The position numbers and the translations under genes are program-made. Below the pieces are notes generated by a model. That model was not told where the DNA came from. It ran no database searches and worked only from the letters and a program-made list of their open reading frames with translations. Below are positions 24,080 to 34,905 of a DNA stretch of 64,000 bases, piece after piece (the stretch's first letter is position 1; the number at the start of each line of letters is the position of its first letter). The DNA comes from Saccharum officinarum (lineage: Eukaryota > Streptophyta > Magnoliopsida > Poales > Poaceae): positions 77,727,172 through 77,791,171 of the forward strand of contig CM036158.1 of assembly GCA_020631735.1 (NCBI GenBank). The letters run 5' to 3'.

Positions 24080-24890
24080 TTCTGGAATCGTTTAATGGGC
24101 CAGCCCACTCGACAACACCGGCCCACGGTCGAATTCAGCTGGAGCGCCGCGCGGGAAAAACAAGAGGCGGCCCGGCTTGGCGGTTCGGCCCAAGGCCGCT
24201 GGCCCAGCAGGCAGAGAGGGGGGCGGAACGCGGGGCGCGGCCACAGATGCCGGCGCCCCCGATGTCGCGGGAGAGCGGCGATCGCCATCGGCCAATGGCC
24301 GACATCCGGCTCCGAGCGGCTACCACGGGCGCGCATGGCTTCCGCGAAAGGATGGCGAGCACGACCGTGTGAAGCAAGGGAAGGAGGGAGTGAGGGTGCC
24401 GGTGGCAGAGCTCGAGCCCGGTGGCCGGCTACGGTGGCGCGTGCGGGAAAGGGCGCGATTGAGCCTCACCGTCGTCGAGCAAGAGACACCGTGCCCTGTT
24501 CGGAGAAGAGGAGCCGGTGGCGGAGCCGGTGGCGAGGCGAATCGAAAGGTGGTGCGGCCGTTGAGCAGGAACGGCGGCGTTCGCCAAGGGCGGAGCTGCG
24601 GTGGCGCGAGGAGGTGGGAGCGGCGGTCGCGGCTGCTCGCGCAAAGCCGAGAGAGGCGAAGTGAAGGAAGCGGGACTGAGGGAGAAGCGGGTGCGACTTC
24701 AAGGCGTGTGGCGCGGCCGGTGGAGCACACGGCTCGCCACCCGTACGCCGGAGGCGGCGAGCGGCGGCTACGCGGCGGGCGAGCCCTAACGCGGGTGTCG
24801 CGTTGGCGCGGGCGCACGCGCGGGGGAGAAAGCGGGGGCGAGTGGGCCAGGCCGGCATCTGTTCGCGGGCCGAAAGGGAGGCCGCGGCCC
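24080..24890. other. GC-rich block inside the outer LTR
   Basis: About 800 bases of GC-rich DNA with overlapping ORFs of 60-260 codons on both strands and no recognisable domain. GGCCCA or TGGGCC words cluster at both edges (for example 24097, 24119, 24187, 24844, 24889). The arrangement is like the blocks in the nested LTR and in the copia-type leader at 35700-36670. Confidence 0.55.
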
Positions 24891-25387
24891 ACTAACGTGA
24901 AAACCGATTTTTCTTTTATAAATACTATTTTCAGATTTCTTTATTTGTTTCAAATTTGAATTTGAAGATGAAAAAGAAGTTTTCAGAACTTTTGCCCAAA
25001 ATAAAAGTTGTTCAAAATTTTATTCTCTACAACTTTCATGTAGGGCATTTTTCAAAATTCTCAATAGATTTTGAATTTGGGATTTAAAGCTAAATTGTTA
25101 AACAAAAATTCATTTGTTTAGAATATTTTTAAAGAAAAATTTGAGGTAAATTTGAATCCAAGGGTTGCTCCAAAAATTATGTTAATTTAGTCTAGATTAT
25201 TTAAAATTGCTATTACCTAAGAGTATACCACCTTTTTGCACTTACATTCAAAGTTAGGGTTCTAACTATTTGCTTTTCAAGTTTAAATTTAAAAGGGCTA
25301 TATTTCATGCAATGATAGTCATGAAATGATGTTAAATGCTTTATGCTTTGGAATGCTAATGCATGCTTAACACCCAGGGGTGTTACA

Positions 25388-25459
25388 TCAGCCTTTCCAA
25401 TTTTTAGTAAGAATCTTACTTGGGTCTAGTGTGCTTCACTAAAAATTTATTAGAATTGT
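25388..25459. other. Flank between the outer LTR and the LINE
   Basis: Seventy bases of AT-rich sequence outside the outer LTR. Its first five bases would be the outer element's target duplication, which cannot be checked because the partner is off the window. Confidence 0.4.
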
Positions 25460-27250
25460 CATTCTTTTTTTATAAAATAGAATATATTAATATCCCAGCT
25501 TCTTTATCGATCAATGCATATAGCTGTTCGTTATTATAAGCCAGAAAAAATGATCCAGGGTATCTCAAAAATAAAGGTTTGCGCCATAGCGAAAAAGAAA
25601 TACTTAGAAAACCGGAACTAGATAGCGATTCTATTACTAAAACTCTAGCCGTGTCTAGCAAACACTTCTATCGCGGCTGTCACAATGGTCTTACATCCCA
25701 TCTTCATGAACTAGCGATCCTCCTTCTTCTGTAACAGGGACCAAAACCTGGTCCAGTAGGTCCCCCTGAAGATAGCCTGCAAGTAAGATAGTGCTACAGT
25801 CATGTTAAAAACTATATCATTTCTACTTAGCCAAATCGCCCAACACAAAACACTTGCACCTACAATAATCTTAGATTTCAATTTTCTATTTATCCTTTTC
25901 AACCAGTCTAAAAAAATATTGTGTATATTAGCTAGCGGTGATAAATTGAAGGAAACATGAACAATTCTCCAAATGAATTTAGCAAAATGACAGTCAGAAA
26001 ATAGGTGTTGAATAGACTCGTTCGAGGAACGAAAACAATATTTTCTATCTCCTTGTCACTGCCGTCGTGCTAAATTATCTTTGGTTAGAACTACTCCTTT
26101 GTACAAGTACCATAAGAAGACTTTAATTTTGAGAGGTAGCTTTAGTTTCCAGATAAAAGTGTTATAAGGTAAAGCTTGTGTTCCCAATAAAGCTCTATAC
26201 ATCGATTTGATCGAAAACAACCCGTTCTGATGTAACCCCCACACAAAGCGGTTTCTCTGATTTGTCTGCTGTATATTTGCCACCATAGCCACTACACTGT
26301 GCCATGCTTGCAAGTTAACACCTGTCAGAGATCTCCTGAAGGCTACATTTAATGGTATCGTAGACATCACTGATCGTATAAATGTATTTTTTCTTCTCAC
26401 AATGTTATAAAGTGTAGGGAAGAGACTACTGAGGATAGAATTGATAAGAACTAACCTTTCTCCTACTAACAACATCTTGCCCCTTCAACAATTGAGTCTT
26501 TTTTGGAATCTTTCCTCAGCATGTTTCCAGTCCTTATTCAAAAGTTTTCTATGGTGCATAGGTATTCCTACATATCTGAACGGGAAAGACCCTACATTGC
26601 ATCCAAAAATTTGTGTATATTCAAGTTGATTGACTTTGGCCGCCCCATAGCAGAACAATTCACTTTTATGAAAGTTGATGTTGAGTCCTGATAATTGTTC
26701 AAAAGCACAAAGCAGGAGCTTCATGTTTTTCTCTCTCCAGATCATTGTCCATAAGATAATAGTATCCTTCGCATATTAGAGGACCGAAAGTCTCTCATCT
26801 ACCAAATGTGGAACAACCCCTTTGATTTGTTTCGCCTCTTTAGCTCTTGAAATAAGGACAGCTCACATGTCTACCACTATATTAAACAAGATCGGGGATA
26901 GTGGGTCCCCTTGACGTACTCCCTTTCTTGTTTGAAAATAATGGCCTACATTATCATTAACCTTTACTGCAACACTTCCTCTAGAGATAACTTTCGAAAT
27001 CCAGTCACACTAAGTTGGTGAGAATCCTTTCATTTGAAGAACTTGTTGTATAAAGGGCCACTTTAGTTTATCAGAAGCCTTTTCAAAATCTAATTTTAAA
27101 ATGATAGCATCTTTTTTTTTTTCCTATGTAGCTCATGAATTGTTTCATGCAAAGTCACAACTCCTTCCGTTATATAGCGACCTGGAATAAAAGCCGTTTG
27201 AGATGGCTCTATCAGTTTATCTGCCACTTTCAATAATCTAGTTTTAAATA
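25460..27250 (-). pseudogene. LINE (non-LTR retrotransposon) ORF2 remnant, 5'-truncated
   Basis: Reading right to left: the RT start AFIPGRYITEGVV (about 27190), LKLDFEKASDKLKW (about 27080), RKGVRQGDPLSPILFN (about 26910), then the catalytic region, where the usual Asp-Asp pair reads Y-A-K-D after a stop (about 26780). Next come GLNINFHKSELF and FRYVGIPMHHRK (26485-26745), and the C-terminal zinc-binding region typical of plant LINEs (26056-26475 and 25711-25902: VFLWYLYKGVV, LCWAIWLSRND). A T-run near 25463 may be the copy of the poly(A) tail. Several stops and the lost catalytic Asp make it dead. The 5' part (endonuclease, ORF1) is absent; I found no target duplication. Confidence 0.88.
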
Positions 27251-27563
27251 TACTATGATTTAGATTTCATTTAGTTTTAGAGATCCAAACGGACTCTTAA
27301 TTTATTTCAGAAAATCACTTCGTATAGTATAAAATTGCATCTCCTTAAAATATTGGTGGAACTTGTTCTGAATTCAGTTGAAAAACTGCTTTGAGAGCAC
27401 CGGTAAACAGATCCTATAGTTATGGTGCCAAACGGAGCCTCTGAATCCTGGGTCTCTTTGGCTTGATTGCAACGTGCACCACACCTGACAGGAGTATATG
27501 ATGTAAGTTGCATCAGCAATTCGTCATCATATCGCTGGACCATTCGGCACTCGGCAGCGCTGG
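27251..27563. other. Short intergenic segment
   Basis: Intergenic DNA with two words of the kind CCAAACGGA (27288, 27431) reminiscent of grass MITE ends, but no matching inverted termini that I could pair. Confidence 0.35.
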
Positions 27564-28329
27564 ATTACTCTGAAAAGATATTTACCATATTTTAATTCGG
27601 ATTCAGATAGAAATACAAATATTATCGGATACGAATGCAAAATGAATGTCTCAAATTTAGATACGCATTCAAATATCTATTAGATTTTGACAATAACATA
27701 TATATTTGTTTGGATAGTTTTAGTAGAACAAAAGTATTATGTATGTAGAGAATATAATTATATAACCACTACAGATAACGAAACTCATAAAATAACATAT
27801 ATAATAATTATTTTAATAATTAAATATATTAAAATCTATAAAACTAAATAATATTTATAAATAAATAGTTTAAACAAATTCATCAATATATGAATAATTA
27901 TAGTACTTAAAGTTAATATGATTAACCATTTTAAAACTAACCTTTATATATCATTAATAATAATAATAATTATATAATGTTATTGGCCACATAATAGATA
28001 AGTTTAGAATAGTTTAAATAATGCATATCATTTGTTATATTAAAGTTGATATTATTTATATTACTAATTACTCATAAATATAAGTTTTCGTTGGTTATAC
28101 AAGTATTTTGTTATTTGTGGACACGGATAGTGTCGGATGTTACATTTTTTTCGAATACGAACGTGCAATCGGATGGAGAAAAATCATAGAAAACAAATAC
28201 GGATACATCCACTTAACATTCGTATTAAAATCGAATACGAATACGGTACCCATATTGACTCTAAAACGAATACGAATGTCAACGGATGTTTCGGATATTT
28301 TAACATCCGCATCCATCCTTAATTACTCT
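27564..28329. mobile_element. hAT-like non-autonomous element with ATTACTCT duplications
   Basis: The 8-bp word ATTACTCT stands at 27564-27571 and 28322-28329; 8 bp is the hAT target-duplication size. The element (27572-28321, 750 bp) is very AT-rich with no ORF of note. Near both ends it carries many copies of CGGATAC, CGAATACGAA and GGATG words in both orientations, like hAT subterminal repeats. The right end reads inward as TAAGGATGGATGCGGATG, close to the (C/T)A(G)GGATG start of Ac-type termini. The left end is poorly matched, so the terminal inverted repeats are decayed. Confidence 0.7.
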
Positions 28330-28992
28330 ATTTGTTTGGTAGTACTAGTAGCAAGTAGAAGTGGGTCCACCGTACCGATCCACGTGGCGTGGCAGACTCT
28401 ACTCCTTCTATCTTGTGTTCCGTTGGTCAAGTCCATTCTCGTACCTGTAAGACGAATCGCAGCGGATACGCTACCCCGTTCTGGAGGACAGGAGAGCGGA
28501 CCGAAGTGCCGCAGCGCGGTACTAGGAAGCGTCCGCTACCCAACCAGAGGCCCTGTTGCCTCTCGTCACACCACGCAGAGGCACCCGTCGTCGCCACCCC
28601 AGAGGCCCCGTTGTCGCCACCACTTACGGTAGGCAAGCGCCTCTTCTCATTCGCGCTTGGCGCCGCTCTGGGGCGAGCGCGTCCTCCTCGCTTTCCTTTG
28701 CTGGGCACTGCCGGCCTCCTCGACTTCCTCTGCGGGCCTGCGTCGAGGTGGATCCTAGCGGATCCGGTACGAGTGGAGGCGTCCCAGCGTCAAGCGGACC
28801 CTGAGCGCACGAAGCTGCCGGCGAGGTGGACCAACGACGAGCGGAAGCAAAGCACGCAGCCCAGCATCGGAGGCGGAGTGGTTGATGCGAAGGGGAAGCG
28901 ATGTTGAAGACGGAGCATCAGAGGAGCCACAACCGCCGGGCAAGGAGCTGAGGAATCGAAGCAAAAAACAGCTTTTTGCAGATGTCCGGATG
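28330..28992. other. GC-rich segment of uncertain nature
   Basis: GC-rich, with a long plus-strand ORF (28389-28907) whose protein is basic and low-complexity with no domain I know. CAGAGGCCC(T/C)GTTG occurs twice, 50 bases apart. It may be a 5' exon or promoter of a lost gene, into which the hAT element at 29001 inserted. I do not call a gene. Confidence 0.4.
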
Positions 28993-30500
28993 GGGAACAG
29001 CAGGGGCGGATCTAAGGGGGGCTGCCGGGGCTCTAGCCCCCTACCCTCGCTGCGACATTGGAGCCCCCTGAGCCCTCCTGAAAAATTTGAGCCATTAACC
29101 ATAGGAAGGAGGGGCTGGCCGCTGGGAGCAGGTGTTCTGGATGGAGCTTGAAGACAACTCGAGGCGCTGGTGTGCTTCCTGACTTCCAGACCTGTATTAC
29201 TTGTTTTGCATGGCCCAATATGTAGAATAGAGAAGCCTGTCCGGCTGTCCACAGCCCATTAAGAAGACAAGCCTTTTTTTTCTTGTTTTTCAGTCCATCA
29301 CGGGAGGGAGCCGGAGAGACTCGACTCTCGGCAACTCGAGCAGACAGGGCGAGCGGCGGCAGCGCTAGCTAGGGTTGACGGCGCGGCGCGGCGCGGCGGT
29401 GCCGGTGCGGCCAGGGCCAACGGCGCGGCGGCCGGAGGAAGCAGGCGTGCCCCCGCATTGGAATCGCGGTGAGCTCCTCCGCCTTCTCCATTCTTTCTCA
29501 GCAGCCGCCACGCCCAGTAGCTCGAGGTCCGAGTAGCGCCGACGATGCTCCGCCGTGCCAAGCCATGGCGCACGCACGCACGTGCAAACGCGTGACACCG
29601 GCGACGGCGAGCAAGCAGAGCTACCGGGCCGGCCGTGTGTGCCCAACTTCTTATTAGCTTGTTGACATCATCTCCGACGTCATGCTCACATTATGGCCGT
29701 TTTCCTTTCCAAAAAACAAATCTAGAAATACACTCCAAATACACCTTTGTAACGGACACGGTTCATCGTACACCGCTCTCACAGGCAGCGCAGCGCAGCG
29801 CGCAGGGCAGGGGGCGAGGCCCAAGGCCCCAGGCGGAGGAGGGAGGCGGCAACCGTCACTCCGTCAGGGCGTTGGCGCAGCAGCAGCGAGCAACCAGCAC
29901 GGCCAGCAGGTCTGCACTCTGCAGGTATATATACGTGGCTTTTTTCTTTATATTTTTACCTTTTGAACTGACTTGAATAGCTGATTGTTCCAAATTTGAT
30001 TATAAGATTCAATAAATTGCAGATTGTTTGAAATGGCGAAAAGAACATTGCACACATATTTTTCTGGTTCAAGTAGTACATCAACTCCAGACACTAATGA
30101 TAGCACAAATCAACCAATTCGGCGTAGAGTGGAGTTTAGTCAGTCTGATGTAGTTGGTGATCCAGGAAATTTAGTGGTATGATATATGTTCTCTTTTACT
30201 ACAAAACTCTGAAGCTAATACTTGAATTTAGTGTCACTAGTTTTTTTTATTGTATATAGATTTCTTCAAACGATTCATGAAGAATGCGGCAGCGGAACAT
30301 CGATCTTTCATCTTTTGTTGGTTAGTTATAAAAATTGTATCTTTTACTTTTTATTAAGCATTTTGTGATGCACTTTCGATTAAGACTGCTATATCTTAGC
30401 TTTGTATGGAATATAATTGAGTATTTGATTTCAATTAGTCTACCTCTCTTTGGCCCAGCCCCCCCTAAATATTTTTTCTAGATCCGCCACCGGGGAACAG
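28993..30500 (+). mobile_element. hAT element, deletion derivative, with GGGAACAG duplications
   Basis: The 8-bp GGGAACAG lies at 28993-29000 and 30493-30500. Element 29001-30492 (1492 bp) starts CAGGGGCGGATCTA and ends TAGATCCGCCACCG: 14-bp inverted termini with two mismatches. Inside are a GC-rich first part (29300-29930) and the start of a transposase-like ORF at 30033. Most of the transposase is missing, so it is non-autonomous. Confidence 0.88.
30033..30182 (+). pseudogene. N-terminal remnant of a hAT (zinc-finger/TTF-type) transposase
   Basis: Forty-nine codons from ATG to TGA: begins MAKRTLHTYFSGSSS, ends EFSQSDVVGDPGNLVV. This Lys/Arg-rich start, then ..YF..SS.., is typical of the hAT transposases annotated in plants as zinc finger MYM-type or TTF-type. 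In those the zinc-finger region follows a G-D-P-G-like motif. Here the sequence upstream ends in TTGCAG (a good acceptor) and GTATGATATATG after GGAAATTTAGTG looks like a donor, so the ORF may be one exon of an original spliced gene. No zinc finger, dimerisation domain or catalytic triad follows; those parts are deleted. Confidence 0.65.
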
Positions 30501-30621
30501 AGGAGTGCAGGAGAGAGAATAATAGGAGGTCTTTGTTTTCTTTGGTCTTGTATGGGTGCCACAGTCCTAAAACGACTCTTTATCTAGGATGAAGGGACAC
30601 TGAGAGTTGAAACGTACATAA

Positions 30622-31135
30622 GTGATGTCAGTTTTTTTTTACAACAACACATATATTAAAATGATTAAAGCTCTATACAAAGATTTGGGATTGAACATCC
30701 CAAAGCACATAGGTGTAGCTCCCAAGCTACTAGAAAGGAGTCAACAGAATGACTCGAATAAAAAAGCCTATCCTCTTGGGCATCTGTCACTCTTGGAAAA
30801 GATTGATCTTTCTGCGGGAGAAAACACAGGTGGTGATGACCCCATCGGGGGCGCCGGACCACAACAGAGACATGGCCACGACGGAGACATCAGGGATCCT
30901 CATTGGTGCACTCCAATAGCACAGTCGGCGCTCCTCTCGACTGTCTGATCGGCCTATGTCTGCGAGGATTGGAGATCTTGAGTCGTAAATCTTGTTTGAG
31001 CTTCACCGGACTCAAGAGGCTAGCGCCGCTTCTCCTGATATTAAATCTGAGGACGAGCATCGACAAGAATCGGCGGTCAATCTGAACACCAGAAGAAGCT
31101 TTGCCACTTCCATGTTTCCATCCAGGTGATGTCAG
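30622..31135 (-). mobile_element. 5'-truncated retroposon (LINE or SINE tail) with GTGATGTCAG duplications
   Basis: GTGATGTCAG stands at 30622-30631 and 31126-31135. Immediately inside the left copy is a run of nine T, the plus-strand image of a poly(A) tail, so the inserted RNA copy is on the minus strand (30632-31125, 494 bp). A 10-bp duplication, an A-tail and no inverted termini are the marks of LINE-driven insertion. The insert has no RT motif. The AT-rich words after the T-run resemble the tail of the LINE at 25460, so a LINE 3' end is likely, but a gene-derived retrocopy is possible. Confidence 0.7.
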
Positions 31136-31187
31136 CTTTGATCACCATGTAATACAATCAATCGATGCTGCTGAGGACGCAAGCAAT

Positions 31188-31751
31188 TGTTAGAAACTGT
31201 AGATCGCCTAGCAGTAGATCGGGATGGGTAGGACACTTACAATCTCGATGCATACCTCCGTGGAGAAGACAACAGAGATCGCTGTGCGGTGCCTCCTGTG
31301 GTGACGAGAACGCCGGGTGACGCAGATGCCGCGGAGAACACCGGTGGAGCTTCCCGTCGCTGGCAAAACTGTAGATCGCCTAGCAGTAGATCGGGATGGG
31401 TAGGACACTTACAATCTCGATGCATACCTCCGTGGAGAAGACAACAGAGATCGCTGTGCGGTGCCTCCTGTGGTGACGAGAACGCCGGGTGACGCAGATG
31501 CCGCGGAGAACACCGGTGGAGCTTCCCGTCGCTGGCAGCGCAACCCTCGAGATCGGATTAAGGTTAGGACGGTGGGGAGTGGCGGCTGCAGTAGTGAACC
31601 TCTCCCCCATGCCCTGGCCCCCACCTCCTCTTTATATAGCGCTACGCGACGGGGGCCCACCAGCCATATATCGGGCTGGGCTCCCCCGATCAGGGAGCGA
31701 GGTCAAGGCCCAGTTAGCCGTTGGGCCAACTAGTGGGAGATCAACCTAACA
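31188..31751 (-). repeat. 3' LTR with an internal 172-bp tandem duplication
   Basis: Same as the 36892-37283 LTR except that the block ACTGTAGATCGCC...CGTCGCTGGCA is present twice in tandem (about 31196-31367 and 31368-31539). The length difference between the LTRs is exactly 172 bp. The duplication arose after insertion or by slippage during reverse transcription. Confidence 0.92.
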
Positions 31752-31764
31752 ATCTCCCCCTTGA
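31752..31764 (-). other. Polypurine tract of the copia-type element
   Basis: On the minus strand CAAGGGGGAGAT directly precedes the LTR start TGTTAGG, fixing the element's orientation. Confidence 0.8.
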
Positions 31765-31959
31765 TCTCATTTTATACTTTAACTTTAAACTTTGACTTTG
31801 ATTGCTTTCACTTTTATTTGTTCCATCACAAATTAGTGTATAGAGCATGCCTCATCGTCACGGTCAGTCGCCGATAGATTTAACAGCTACAATACACATC
31901 TTTGATCTGAAACAGATTCCTTAACTTTCGGGCCCTTTATTGTCCGGAAATCATAGGCT

Positions 31960-32840
31960 ATACCATAGACCCATGTCAACTGTGTGTTCTCTGAACACAC
32001 TGGGTGGTAAGCCTTTGGTAAGCGGATCCGCTAGCACTTGCTTGTCACTTTTACATTCAATACTTTTAGTATGATTCCGGACTTTCTCCTCAACAACGTA
32101 TAACTTTAGTGTCAATGTGTTTGGCAGCACACTTGACTCATTGTTATAGGAGCAAACTTCTTAAATGGTCATTGCTGTTGACAACCATTATCAATTCCGG
32201 GTACAAGTTACTTAACCATTTTGCCTGTCCCTCAGCCTCATATCATGCTATATTATAACTTTACATCACTGATGATGCTAGAACTGTTTCTTTTGGAGCT
32301 TTTCCACAATAAAACTCCAACTACGAGTGTTAGCTACTATGTGGGTTTCACTAAACATCTCGCCAAAATTTAACATTGTACTCACAACTACTTGAGAGTA
32401 CTTGTTCTTTCCTTTTAGCATGAGGCCGACATTTTAACTCCATTCCAGTGATCTATATCTGGACTGGACTTTTGCCAAAACAACCCGGATACGTAAACTG
32501 TGTCAGGGCAAGGTCTTATCTTTGTACTCATTAAGCTTTCAACAGCTGAAGCATATAGGACGTCCATCTATAACAATCTTACATTGCTTTTGGAACATTG
32601 AAGTTCTCAAACTATTACCCTGACCATGAGAACAGGCGTAGGTTTATCCGCATAGGTATTTTATTTCTTTAGAAACTTTTCTTAGCATGCCTATGCGATA
32701 GTCATAATACCCCTTTTATTCTATCTCGATGAATTTTAATTCTTTTAACGAGATACATTTCACCGAGAATTTTCTCATTGAAGCTTGAGGACAAGAACTT
32801 CTTCTCATGCAGTAGATTGACATCACTATTAACCATTAAG
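31960..32840 (-). pseudogene. Copia pol remnants: end of RT and RNase H
   Basis: Read on the minus strand: ...KILGE..., then KIHRDRIKGVL at about 32700-32750 matches the end of copia RT (the L-G-x-K-I-x-R-D-R stretch). About 32290 reads LLWKSSKRN, like the S-W-K-S-x-K-Q motif of copia RNase H. About 32020 reads DPLTKGLPP followed by SVFREHT, the typical copia C-terminus. Frameshifts and stops interrupt all of these, so only motifs survive. This identifies the superfamily. Confidence 0.75.
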
Positions 32841-34200
32841 GTGTCAACCACACAAGATTAGGAAATGAATTTCCCTTTCTATAACTTTGTACATATGCAA
32901 TTGTCCTCTCATTATCTTTAACCCAAAATTTCTAATTGACTCTTCAACTTTAAATGCCACTGTCTATAGATTTGCTCCATTCCATAAGAGATTTCTACAG
33001 GTGGCATCCCTTACATTCTTTCTTTTCATGACAAAACCTCTGGGTTGTGCCACGTAATTATTTTCATACAAATCCCATTGGAAAATGCTATCTTTACTTT
33101 CATCTGATGTAACTCAGATCATAATGTGCCACTAGCACTCATTGTAATCTATTCATTCGCTTCGCGCAAAAAACTTTTGATTCAAGTCGCGCTCCACATC
33201 TTTACACATTCCCTTTGGAGTCACATTTCGTCTTGTAGACCCATCACAGCCTACTGTCTTGGCTCCTTAGGAATTTATTCTAGATCCCAAAATACTATTG
33301 GTATTATCGATTTCATTTCATCTTTCTTTGTTTCTTGCCACTTAGACGAGTGAACGCCTCTCATGGCTTCTTCAAATTAGTTGGGATTACCCTCTATTTG
33401 AATTTCACCAATATAGACTTTATAATCATCAGAAATATCTGACTTTCTTATTCTTTTAGACTTTCTGGGGCCTTAGCTACTAGCATTTCTTGACCTTTAT
33501 TGCCAAAGGACAATTGATTCTATAAGGTCCTGTGTAACAAGATCCTTGTTTACATTATTCATCCTCCTTGCGGAGTTAGGTCTCTTTGTACCATGCTCCC
33601 CCAGATTGTCCCATCTTTAATTTTCTTATTTTGGGTTTAATCTGCTAAAACTCATATGGTGCATTTAGCACCGCCTTTAAAACTCTGAACACGTCCAGTA
33701 TGAATACTGGCTGACTATGCTATCTTTCTGTTACAACTGTAAAAGGTCCATGAATTTAGCTATATCTTTACTTTAGGGGTATCGATATTATGACCGTCTT
33801 ACTCCCCCGACGATCACATTCATCTTTTATAGATCACTTTAGTATGCATCGCATTGTCTGAATTATGGGGAAGTGTCTTTCTTAATTGTCTCACCTTTCT
33901 CCCCCTCGAAATGTGGTATGAACTTTTCTACCACAATTTCGAAAACTATCCAGAACCCTTGTGAATGAGGAAACTTTGATTACTTTCTTCATCCACATGA
34001 TTACATCATGCAAATGAAATTATTTCTTAATTCGTTGGGAGTACTTTTTCCTCATTTCACTTCAAAAAACTCAACAGAGTCTTTTATCATTAATACTTTC
34101 GCAAGTCGCGCTTGCATGTCATTCTTATCTTGAGGTTTGTCTGTAACTTTCTGTTCTCCTTAAACTTATACTAGGATAGCATAAGAGCTACCCTAATCTT
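32841..34200 (-). other. Decayed internal region of the copia-type element
   Basis: Expected to hold the rest of RT, integrase, protease and gag, but stops occur in all frames and I can name no motif. The plus-strand ORF at 33126-33353 has no recognisable product. Confidence 0.5.
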
Positions 34201-34249
34201 TCTCCCTGTGCGGGATACACTCAAAGCACATGAGTCATCATAACTTTCT

Positions 34250-34405
34250 TCCGCCATGCAGGATAAATACTATGTTAAATTTCTCCCGCCATGCAGGATT
34301 GATTAACATAAGTACTATGCCAACTTTACCCCGCCATGCGGGTATTTTCTCAAACTTTTCCCGTCATGCGGGTACTATCACAAACTTTTTCCCGCCATGC
34401 GAGAT
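34250..34405. repeat. Five spaced CCCGCCATGCGGG-type palindromes
   Basis: Near-palindromes built on CCCGC-CAT-GCGGG occur at about 34250, 34285, 34330, 34360 and 34391, spaced about 30-45 bp, each preceded by ...ACTTT or TTTCT. The third is perfect (5-bp stem, 3-base loop); the others have one or two changes. They lie in the 5' internal part of the copia-type element. Confidence 0.75.
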
Positions 34406-34905
34406 AATTTTCTTGAAGGGACATAAATATTAATATTGGCTCATATTCAATCAACAAATTTAGAAATAAATCTAAACACTCTTTAACACACATGCTTAAT
34501 CTGACGTTGGTCAAATTAAACATGCATGTCACTTATTACATTTCAAATCATGATGATTAAGACTAAAAATTATATTACTTATTACATCTTTTAACATGAG
34601 GATAAAACTAAAACTAAAGCTCTTATTGCTCTATTTCTTTCTTGGATCAATATCCTGGAATTCTATCTTTTGAAGTCATTCTTTAAAGAGACCACAGTCC
34701 CTTACATAATGGTCTTCTTTCTGTAAAATTGCACTTTTCATCTTCTGAGTCACAAGTACCCAGCTCATTTCCTTTTCACCCTTCAAGAATAAAGGCATGA
34801 AGTTCTTTGTCTGAAAATATTAATCAGTAATCGACAATAATAAGCATGAAAATAACCCTACATTGGTCTGGTTAAAGACATGCACATTAAACTTTTAAAC
34901 TTTAA

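Larger units (their letters stand above)
1..25387 (-). mobile_element. Outer Ty3/gypsy LTR retrotransposon, interrupted by a nested element
   Basis: Read on the minus strand from 25387 downward, the parts come in retrotransposon order: 5' LTR (25387-21424), primer-binding site, leader, an extra ORF (orf0), gag, protease, RT, RNase H and integrase, which runs off the window at base 1. A second LTR element (5775-21191) splits the leader. The two leader halves join at a TTACC target-site duplication, and both align with the leader of the nested element. The order RT-RNaseH-integrase and the RT sequence place it in Ty3/gypsy; the RT looks like the chromovirus (Tekay/Del-like) branch. From memory, the rice elements RIRE3 and RIRE8 also have an ORF upstream of gag. 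The 3' LTR and any integrase chromodomain lie outside the window. Gag-pol is broken by stops and frameshifts. Confidence 0.9.
21424..25387 (-). repeat. Outer element 5' LTR (3964 bp)
   Basis: On the minus strand it begins TGTAACACCCCTGGGTG at 25387 and ends CCGTTACA at 21424. It holds a GC-rich block (about 24080-24890), a segment at about 22840-22930 matching the nested LTR around CAAGCCCCGGAGCATT, a segment near 22200 matching it around CGATTCGAATC, and the conserved hairpin at 21874-21895. No coding function is supported for its ORFs. The matching 3' LTR is beyond the window. Confidence 0.9.

Noticed and set aside
28389..28907. 172-codon ORF as a host gene
   Set aside because: GC-rich, overlapped by antisense ORFs, no domain; kept only as an uncertain GC-rich segment.
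34250..34405. CRISPR-like array
   Set aside because: Repeats are 13 bp and imperfect with 17-32 bp irregular spacing, in a plant retroelement; no CRISPR context.
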